Below are positions 35,680 through 42,156 of a DNA stretch of 64,000 nucleotides, piece after piece. The notes beneath the pieces are model-generated. The model worked only from the letters and a program-made list of their open reading frames with translations. It was not told where the DNA came from and searched no databases. Made by a program: the position numbers and the translations under genes. The DNA comes from Herbiconiux gentiana (lineage in GTDB: Bacteria; Actinomycetota; Actinomycetes; Actinomycetales; Microbacteriaceae): positions 186,001 to 250,000 of the forward strand of contig NZ_JANTEZ010000001.1 of the NCBI RefSeq assembly GCF_024978135.1. Direction: 5' to 3'. The stretch's first letter is position 1. The number at the start of each line of letters is the position of its first letter.

Positions 35680-36288
35680 TCACACCGTCGTCCTGGGGGC
35701 CTTGCCGAGCGTGATCGCGGTGATCGCCGCGAAGACGCCGGTGATGATCAGGCTGATGCCGGTGAACAGCACCAGGATGCCGATCGACTCGAGCGGCAGG
35801 AAGATGACGACGATCCCGGCGACCACCGAGACGACACCGAGGATCGTGCCGAACCACTGCGAGGAGTCCCTCGCGGTCTCCATGACGGCCAGGACGCCCT
35901 CGATGATCCACGAGAAGCCGATCACGAAGGCCAGCGCGACGAGCGAGACCACCGGGTTGCGGATGGCGACGACCCCCGCGACGATCAGCAGCACACCGAG
36001 GATGATGCCGAGCGCCCGGATGCCGCCGGTGAGATCGCGGCTGACGATGCCCTGCACGATGCGCATGAGGCCGATGATCCAGAAGTAGATCGCGAACAGC
36101 AGGGCGATGGTGTAGACGATGGCGTCGGGGTTGTTGAACGCCAGCACCAGCACGACGACGCCGAGCAGGATCGAGAGCACGGCACGGACCCAGAGGCCGG
36201 CCTTCAGCCACTTCGCGACGCTGCCGCCGATGTCGCCCGGGAAGAGCAGGAAGCCGGCGCTGGGCCCGGCGGTGGTCGGTGCGGTCAT
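35680..36288 (-). CDS. HdeD-like membrane protein (DUF308)
   Basis: A 202-residue integral membrane protein with six hydrophobic helices arranged as three DUF308 repeats (around LGVVVLVLAFNNPDA, LGVLLIVAGVVAIRNP, LGVVSVVAGIVVIFLP). HdeD of E. coli is linked to acid resistance at high density; the actinobacterial role is unknown. ATG 36288 follows GGGGGAAT. The gene converges on the NUDIX gene with fifteen bases between stops. Confidence 0.88.
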   Translation of the reverse strand: MTAPTTAGPSAGFLLFPGDIGGSVAKWLKAGLWVRAVLSILLGVVVLVLAFNNPDAIVYTIALLFAIYFWIIGLMRIVQGIVSRDLTGGIRALGIILGVLLIVAGVVAIRNPVVSLVALAFVIGFSWIIEGVLAVMETARDSSQWFGTILGVVSVVAGIVVIFLPLESIGILVLFTGISLIITGVFAAITAITLGKAPRTTV

Positions 36289-36439
36289 GGATTCCCCCTG
36301 GTCGGTGCGCGCACTGCCGGCGCGCCTGCGGTAAATCTAGCGGACCCTTGGCGCGGGGTGGGAGAAACCCGAGAGCGACCGCGCGCCCCGCGCCGATGCC
36401 CTAGCTTGTCTCTGAGGATTCATCAGCTTAGGAGACGCC

Positions 36440-37453
36440 ATGGACCGAGCATCTGCCCGCCGCACTCTCTCGCCCGTGCTCGTGACGGCGCTCCTCGGGG
36501 CTCTCGCCGCGGGGCTCGCGGGCTGCGCAGGCGGGCCGCCCGGCACCGTCGGGCCGACCTCGGCCGAGTCGCCGCTGACGCCGTACTACGACGCGCTCTA
36601 CGGGAACAGCTCCGAGGAGGAGCTGCAGCAGCGCAACGACACGGTGCAGACGACCGCCGCCGCATGCATGAAGGAGCAGGGGTTCCCGTACGAGCCCGAC
36701 CCCGGCTCCGGCATCTCGGTGCAGGACGCACCGTCGGGCGGGGCGGACTGGGGCTCTCGGGAGTTCGCCGAGCAGTACGGCTACGGCGTCGTGAGCAGCC
36801 CGTACGCGCCGACCACGGGCGACGAGGAGTGGGTCGATCCGAATGCGGGGTACCTGGCGACCCTCAGCGAAGGGGAGCGGGCGGCCTGGGAGCAGGCGCT
36901 GTACGGGCAGCCCGTCGAACCGGCGAGCGGGGCGGTGCCCGTTTGGGACTGGACCACCGCCGGGTGCATGGGTAAGGCCTTCCACGAGGCGGACCTCGCG
37001 TCCGGCGCCGCCGTGGGCGACCCCGAGTTCCAGGGCCTCGTCGACGAGCTGAACGGGCTGTCCGACGAGGCGGCCTCGGTGGATGCGGTGGTGACGGCCG
37101 AGCGCGCCTGGAGCGACTGCCTCGCTTCCGCCGGGCATCCGGGGTACGAGCACCGGGCTGACCCCTCGGCCGACTTCTCCGAGCGCTTCTCCGCCCTCAC
37201 CCGGCCCGACGATCCCGGAGACCAGGCGGCCGGAGACCAGGCGACCGGAGGCGACCACCCCGACGTCGACCAGAGCGCCCTCGACGCGCTGCAGGACGAG
37301 GAGATCGCGACAGCGGTCGCCGACTTCGACTGCGCGCAGTCGTCCCGCCACGACGAGTTGCTCGCCGCCGAGCAGCACCGCGTCGAGCAGGCGTTCGTCG
37401 ACCGCAACCGGGCCGCCCTCGACGCACTGGTGGCGAAGCATGGGCGAAACTGA
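36440..37453 (+). CDS. Exported lipoprotein of unknown function, first gene of a MacB-type operon
   Basis: A 337-residue lipoprotein: signal helix from residue 12, lipobox GLAGC (Cys29). The mature part is acidic, with about three regularly spaced cysteines (AACMKEQGF, AGCMGKAF, SDCLASAGHPG) that could form disulfides, a low-complexity repeat QAAGDQATGGD near residue 270 and a predicted helical C-terminus. I do not recognise a family. ATG follows TTAGGAG; TAGCTT (36402-36407) is a likely -10. It overlaps the next gene by 14 bases, so it belongs to the efflux operon and may be its extracellular sensor or cargo binder (inference). Confidence 0.85.
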   Translation: MDRASARRTLSPVLVTALLGALAAGLAGCAGGPPGTVGPTSAESPLTPYYDALYGNSSEEELQQRNDTVQTTAAACMKEQGFPYEPDPGSGISVQDAPSGGADWGSREFAEQYGYGVVSSPYAPTTGDEEWVDPNAGYLATLSEGERAAWEQALYGQPVEPASGAVPVWDWTTAGCMGKAFHEADLASGAAVGDPEFQGLVDELNGLSDEAASVDAVVTAERAWSDCLASAGHPGYEHRADPSADFSERFSALTRPDDPGDQAAGDQATGGDHPDVDQSALDALQDEEIATAVADFDCAQSSRHDELLAAEQHRVEQAFVDRNRAALDALVAKHGRN

Positions 37454-38960
37454 CGTCGCCCCTCCGGGACGCCGAGCGCGGATCGTGCTGCGTGGCCCGC
37501 GACTCGTGGTCGCGCTGGCCGCCGTCGCCCTTCTCTCCTTGATCGCCGGCGTCGGAGCGGCCCGGTTCGTCGTCTCGCCGGCCGAGCTCGCCGCGCGGGC
37601 CACCGCGCCCGAGGCCGGTCCGATCTTCGCGCCCGTCGAGGAGCGGGTGATCGAGAACCGGGTCACCGCGCGGGCCGACGTCGGATTCGCGGACGCCGTC
37701 GACGTGACGATCGACACCTCCGGTCTCGGCGGTCCGGCCGTGGTCACCGGTCACGTGCCCGAGGCCGGCGCGCAGCTCACCGCCGGCGGAGTGGCGCTCG
37801 AGGTCGCCGGGCGCCCGGTGCTCGCCCTGCCCGGTGCGCTGCCGGCCTATCGCACGCTCCGCGCCGGTCTCTCCGGCCCCGACGTGCTGCAGCTCAAGGC
37901 CGCGCTGGCCGGGCTCGGCATCGACGCGGGCGACACCACCTCGTCCGACTACGACGCCGCGACCTCCGCAGGCGTCTCCGAGCTCTACCGCCGGGCGGGC
38001 TACGCACCGCCGTCACCGGCACCGGATGCGGCGGCGACGCTGCGGGCCGCCCGGTCCGCCGAGCGCGCGGCCGAATCCGCGGTCGTCGAGGCCCGCGCCG
38101 CCCTCGGGCGCGCGGCGGCTCCGGCGCCGGCCGCGGCGCAGCTGGAGGCCGAGAACGCGGTGCGCGAAGCCCAGCGCACCCTCGACGAGGCCGTGGCCGA
38201 CGCCGAGCCCACCGGCGTGATCGAGCGCCACCGCGACGAACTGGCCCTCGCGATCGCGCGCCGCGACGCCGCGGCCGCTCCCGGCGACACCTCCGCCGCG
38301 AGCGCGGCCGTCGACGTCGCCCTCGCCCAGCTCGACCAGGCCCAGCGCGATCGCGTCGACGCCGAGACGGATGCTCTGACCGCCCTCCCGGCCGCCGAGG
38401 TCGTTTTCCTGCCCACGCTGCCGCGCCGGGTCGACAGTGTCCGTGCCGAGCGTGGGTCGCCGGTCTCGGGCTCGACCATGAGCGTCTCCGGAGCGGTCCT
38501 CCATCTCGTCGGCACGCTGACCGAGCAGGACGCCGCGCTGGTGAAGCCAGGCATGGCGGCCACCTACAGCGCGGCCGACGGCACGACTCGGCCGGCCACC
38601 GTGACGTCCGTCACCGCCAAGGCACCGGCCGCGGGGGAGAAGGCGGTGAAGGCGTTCACGATGACGCTCGACCCGGGCGAGTTGGAGCCCGACGTCGCCG
38701 AACGGCTGCGGGGCGCCAACGTGCGGGTCGACGTCCCGGTCGAGGCGACCGCCGGGGCGGTGCTGGCCGTTCCGGTGGCGGCGCTCAGCGCAGGGCCGGG
38801 CGGCGAGAGCCGGGTCGAGCTCGAGGTCGAGCATCCGGATGCCCCACTCGCCACCGAGCTCGTGACGGTCACCACCGGGCTGTCGGCCGGCGGCTACGCC
38901 GAGGTGCGGAGCACCGACGACCGCCTGGTCGCGGGCGCCCGCGTGGTGGTCGGGCGATGA
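37440..38960 (+). CDS. Membrane-fusion protein with peptidoglycan-binding domain
   Basis: A 506-residue exported adaptor anchored by one N-terminal helix (residues about 20-42). Order of parts: beta-barrel/lipoyl half (ENRVTARADV, GHVPEAGAQLTAGG), a peptidoglycan-binding 1 domain (GLSGPDVLQLKAALAGLGI, residues about 140-180), an Ala-rich coiled-coil hairpin (about 200-320), and a second beta domain to the C-terminus. This mimics HlyD/MacA adaptors but in a Gram-positive would link the ABC permease to the cell wall rather than to an outer-membrane pore. It overlaps the ATPase gene by four bases. Confidence 0.88.
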   Translation: MGETDVAPPGRRARIVLRGPRLVVALAAVALLSLIAGVGAARFVVSPAELAARATAPEAGPIFAPVEERVIENRVTARADVGFADAVDVTIDTSGLGGPAVVTGHVPEAGAQLTAGGVALEVAGRPVLALPGALPAYRTLRAGLSGPDVLQLKAALAGLGIDAGDTTSSDYDAATSAGVSELYRRAGYAPPSPAPDAAATLRAARSAERAAESAVVEARAALGRAAAPAPAAAQLEAENAVREAQRTLDEAVADAEPTGVIERHRDELALAIARRDAAAAPGDTSAASAAVDVALAQLDQAQRDRVDAETDALTALPAAEVVFLPTLPRRVDSVRAERGSPVSGSTMSVSGAVLHLVGTLTEQDAALVKPGMAATYSAADGTTRPATVTSVTAKAPAAGEKAVKAFTMTLDPGELEPDVAERLRGANVRVDVPVEATAGAVLAVPVAALSAGPGGESRVELEVEHPDAPLATELVTVTTGLSAGGYAEVRSTDDRLVAGARVVVGR

Positions 38961-39649
38961 CCGGCACCGACGCGTTGATCGAGCTCCGGGGCGTGACCCG
39001 CAGCTTCAGCACGGGCGGGCGCACCCTCGAGGTGCTGCGGGGTGTCGACCTCACGGTCGCCCGAGGAGACTTCGTGGCGATCACGGGGTCGTCGGGGGCC
39101 GGGAAGTCGACGATGCTGAACATCCTGGGGCTGCTCGACCGGCCGACGGCGGGGGAGTACCTCTTCGACGGCCGACCGACCGCGGGGCTCGACGATCGCG
39201 AGCGGTCGGGGGTGCGCGGGGGCGGCGTGGGATTCGTCTTCCAGTCGTTCCATCTGCTCTCCGCCCGCACCGTGCTCGAGAACGTGCTGCTCGCCTTCGT
39301 CTACGGCGAGACGGGGGAGCGGCCGCTGCCGGCGGGTGAGCGTCGCGCCCGCGCCGAGGAGGCGCTGCGGCGGGTGGGGCTCGGGTCACGGCTGCACGCG
39401 CATCCGGGAACCCTGTCGGGCGGGGAACGGCAGCGGGTCGCGATCGCGCGGGCGATCTGCACCCGTCCGAGACTGCTGCTCGCCGACGAACCCACCGGCA
39501 ACCTCGACCGGCAGAACTCCGACGGGGTGCTGGCGCTCATCGACGAGCTGAACGCCGACGGGCTGACGGTCGTCGTGATCACGCACGACGACACCGTCGC
39601 CGGGCGGGCGCACCGCCATCAGGTGCTCGAGGCCGGGCGGCTCGGGTGA
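38957..39649 (+). CDS. MacB-type ABC transporter ATP-binding protein
   Basis: A 230-residue ATPase of the LolD/MacB/FtsE type. Walker A GSSGAGKST, Q-loop VFQSFHLLSARTVLENV, signature LSGGERQRVAIARA, Walker B LLLADEPTGNLD and switch His in VITHDD. It drives the FtsX-like permease encoded immediately downstream (four-base overlap). Substrates of such mechanotransmission transporters include peptides, antibiotics or lipoproteins. Confidence 0.94.
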   Translation: MTGTDALIELRGVTRSFSTGGRTLEVLRGVDLTVARGDFVAITGSSGAGKSTMLNILGLLDRPTAGEYLFDGRPTAGLDDRERSGVRGGGVGFVFQSFHLLSARTVLENVLLAFVYGETGERPLPAGERRARAEEALRRVGLGSRLHAHPGTLSGGERQRVAIARAICTRPRLLLADEPTGNLDRQNSDGVLALIDELNADGLTVVVITHDDTVAGRAHRHQVLEAGRLG

Positions 39650-40866
39650 GGCTCGGGCTGCTGCGCGACATCGGGGGAGAGGCGCTCGCCAGCGTCGGCG
39701 CCCGCCCCGGGCGGCTGCTGCTCGGAATTCTCGGCACCCTGGTCGGCATCGGCGCCCTGGTGATGACGACGGGGCTCGGTCAGACCGCGTCGGGGCAGCT
39801 CGCCTCGCGCTTCGACGAGGTCGCCGCCACGCACGCCGAGGTCGAACCCGCGACGGCGAGCGGCGCCGACGGCACCGAGCGGGCCGTCGCCACGCTGCCC
39901 GACGATTCGCTCGCGCGGGTCAGCGGCCTGGCCGGGGTCACCGCCGCCGCCCTGCTCGCACCGATCGACCTCGACGGGCGCACGATCGCGACGGTCCCCC
40001 TCGTCGACCCGTCCCGGCCGCCGTCGACGCCACCGGCCGTGGTGGCCGCATCCGGTGACCTGCTCGGGGCGGTGGGCGGGCGGCTGCAGCGGGGGCGGAT
40101 GTTCGACAGCGGTCACGAGCAGCGCCACGATCGCGTGGTGGTGCTCGGAGCCGCCGCGGCCGAGTCGCTGGGCGTGACGTCGATCGACGCGCGCCCGACC
40201 CTGTTCATCGGCGGGCACGCCTATGCGGTGATCGGCATCCTCGCCGCGAGCGAGACCCGGAGGTCGCTGGAGTCGTCCGTGATCCTGCCGCTCGCCACCG
40301 CCCGGGCCGAGTTCCCGGGCGTGACGGCGTCGACGCTCGCGCTGGGGGTGGAGCTCGGGGCGGGAGCGCTCGTGGCGCATCAGGCGCCGATCGCGCTCGC
40401 TCCGTCGTTGCCTGAGGTATACTCGGTTTCAGCGCCGGGGGAGCCGTCGACGTTCCAGACCGGGCTGCAGGGCGACCTCGACCTGGTCTTCCTGGCGATC
40501 GGGTTGATCACGCTGCTCGCGGGCGCCCTGGGCATCGCCGGCACGACCCTCGGCGGCGTCACCGAGCGCACCGGCGAGATCGGGCTGCGGCGGGCGCTCG
40601 GCGCGACCCGCGGCGAGATCGCCGGGCAGTTCGTGGCCGAGTCGGCGGCCGTCGGCGTGCTGGGCGGGCTGATGGGTTCGGCGGCCGGCGTGTTCGTGGT
40701 CGTCGGCGTGTCGGCGGCGCAGGGCTGGACGCCGGTGCTCGATCTGGCGTTGGCGTTCGGGGCGGTCGGTGTCGGCGGTCTCGTGGGACTGCTGGCCGGG
40801 CTGCTTCCGTCGCACCGGGCGGCGCGCATCGAGCCGGCGGAGGCGCTGCGGACGACCGCGACCTGA
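39646..40866 (+). CDS. MacB/FtsX-like ABC transporter permease
   Basis: A 406-residue permease. Topology is one N-terminal helix, a large extracytoplasmic domain (residues about 45-265), then three helices, with the FtsX signature GERTGEIGLRRALGATRGEIAGQFV just before the third helix. GTG overlaps the ATPase stop. With the lipoprotein and adaptor it completes a four-gene unit probably working in efflux or envelope stress. Confidence 0.93.
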   Translation: MRLGLLRDIGGEALASVGARPGRLLLGILGTLVGIGALVMTTGLGQTASGQLASRFDEVAATHAEVEPATASGADGTERAVATLPDDSLARVSGLAGVTAAALLAPIDLDGRTIATVPLVDPSRPPSTPPAVVAASGDLLGAVGGRLQRGRMFDSGHEQRHDRVVVLGAAAAESLGVTSIDARPTLFIGGHAYAVIGILAASETRRSLESSVILPLATARAEFPGVTASTLALGVELGAGALVAHQAPIALAPSLPEVYSVSAPGEPSTFQTGLQGDLDLVFLAIGLITLLAGALGIAGTTLGGVTERTGEIGLRRALGATRGEIAGQFVAESAAVGVLGGLMGSAAGVFVVVGVSAAQGWTPVLDLALAFGAVGVGGLVGLLAGLLPSHRAARIEPAEALRTTAT

Positions 40867-40878
40867 CGCTCAAGCCGA

Positions 40879-41469
40879 TCACTCGACGAACTGCGTGAGT
40901 GTGTCGAGGTCGAGTCCGGTGAAACGCGCACTCTCCAGCTTATTGGCGAACGATTCGCGCACGATCAGCACTTCGGGAAGGTAGCGGGGCCTGAAAGCCA
41001 TGATGTCGACGGCTATCGCATCGCTGTCGATGACGAGACGATCGGCACGCTGGATGCGCGGCGCATGCGGATTGAATTCAATGATCGACTTTTCCTGGTC
41101 TATGACGTCCAGGACGGTCTGGACATTTGCCACCATGTAGTCGTAGGAGGCGAGACGTCCGCGACCGTCGTAAATTCGGGCAGGCAGGTACTCTGCTTGC
41201 ACGGCATGCGCGTCGAGAAAATTGCGCAATCGACCACTGATCACAACGAATTGATTGACGCTGTAGCAGTAGTCCGCGAGTCGGCGTCGGTGGGGATAAC
41301 GCGGGTCCATGTGGAACTCCACCCTGTCGCTGTGCGCGGGAAATGGGACGGCTTCTGCGATGCTTTCCCACACGCTGTTCGGAGCGCTCGGGAAACGGGT
41401 GAGGAGCGTGCAATATCGCGGGTGAGGATTCGGTCGCCACACTCGGAAGGGCTGGTGAGGTTCTGTCAC
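40879..41469 (-). CDS. Imm11-family (DUF1629-like) immunity protein, orphan
   Basis: A 196-residue protein whose C-terminal half matches the Imm11 pattern: YMVANVQTVLDVIDQEKSI (the vvdvlDxexS segment), DRLVIDSDAI, and the ending VLIVRESFANKLESARFTGLDL. Imm11 proteins neutralise toxins of polymorphic or contact-dependent systems. No toxin, WXG100/ESX or YD-repeat gene is near, so it is an orphan, either protective against neighbours or a leftover. GTG 41469 is chosen because TTAGGT lies six bases upstream; an ATG-like start at 41499 is possible. It converges with the permease gene; gap is 12 bases. Confidence 0.68.
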   Translation of the reverse strand: MTEPHQPFRVWRPNPHPRYCTLLTRFPSAPNSVWESIAEAVPFPAHSDRVEFHMDPRYPHRRRLADYCYSVNQFVVISGRLRNFLDAHAVQAEYLPARIYDGRGRLASYDYMVANVQTVLDVIDQEKSIIEFNPHAPRIQRADRLVIDSDAIAVDIMAFRPRYLPEVLIVRESFANKLESARFTGLDLDTLTQFVE

Positions 41470-41475
41470 GGGCGC

Positions 41476-41481
41476 ACCTAA
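41476..41481 (-). promoter_or_regulatory. -10 hexamer of the Imm11-like gene (leaderless)
   Basis: TTAGGT on the minus strand, six bases before the GTG at 41469. Confidence 0.35.
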
Positions 41482-41546
41482 CCTTCCCCTTCTTGGCAAT
41501 GACGGTTCCTCAGCTTATCTAATTCTTGATGCGATTTCCAGTGGTT

Positions 41547-41595
41547 GAAGAGGCGCTGATAATGCACATTATGTCAATAACAAAGCGGCCTCTTC
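41547..41595. repeat. Nested inverted repeats upstream of the Imm11-like gene
   Basis: Outer 8-bp arms GAAGAGGC (41547-41554) and GCCTCTTC (41588-41595) enclose an inner palindrome ATAATG-CA-CATTAT (41559-41572). This could be an operator, a transcript hairpin or the end of a small element. Confidence 0.55.
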
Positions 41596-41815
41596 GCATC
41601 GGATGCGAACTGGCCGGTTCCCTTGACCGTGGACACGATTTTCTGTGTGGGCGTTAGTTCAACTGCTCGACTGTCGCTGCCGCGATCACTGCAAGGGATT
41701 CAGCCATGCAATCGCAGAAGGACCCCTCAGCAGACAGTGGCCGCAACGCGCAGGTAGTTGACGGCTAGAGACCGGCCCTAGTCGGCCTCGACCTCTTTCT
41801 CGACGAAACCGTCCC

Positions 41816-42133
41816 TTAGATTTCTGCATCATTCATCTGACCGTGACCGGCCCGAATGTATTCTCCGTAGTCGATCCCGCACGTCCAGGACCCGTGATCC
41901 TCGAAGAGGAGCTCGAAATGCTGGTGCGAGATATCCGAAAGCCCCGCGTTGGGGTTGATTGTGGATGCCGTTAGCGGAGGAGACGACGGCGAATGGTGAA
42001 AATCTTTCCAACTTCGTTCAGGCCTCAATTGCCGTGAGACGTTAGAACAACAAGTCGGTGAGCGGGGAATCCCCCGATTCTCCTGGCGAGGAACAGCAGA
42101 TCCGCGTGATCCCGGCTCGATCCCGATTCCCAT
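41816..42133 (-). pseudogene. Weak open frame, possible gene remnant
   Basis: A 105-codon frame. Only the last 40 residues (HFELLFEDHGSWTCGIDYG onwards) have the composition of a real protein; the first half is Ser/Pro/Arg-rich as in random high-GC frames. No ribosome site fits the start. It may be the 3' remnant of a small acidic protein, perhaps a second immunity gene; the assignment is a guess. Confidence 0.25.
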
Positions 42134-42156
42134 TCACACACTCAAGGGGTGCAACG

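Larger units (their letters stand above)
41470..42156. other. 687-bp gene-poor, AT-richer interval between the Imm11-like and secreted-protein genes
   Basis: Base composition is visibly lower in GC than the flanking genes. It contains the inverted repeat at 41547-41595, and on the minus strand a weak open frame (41816-42133). I see no tRNA, IS ends or convincing plus-strand gene. It looks like remnant or recently acquired DNA. Confidence 0.6.

Noticed and set aside
41562-41657. 31-codon plus-strand frame in the AT-rich interval
   Set aside because: No ribosome site or -10 hexamer, no coding signature.
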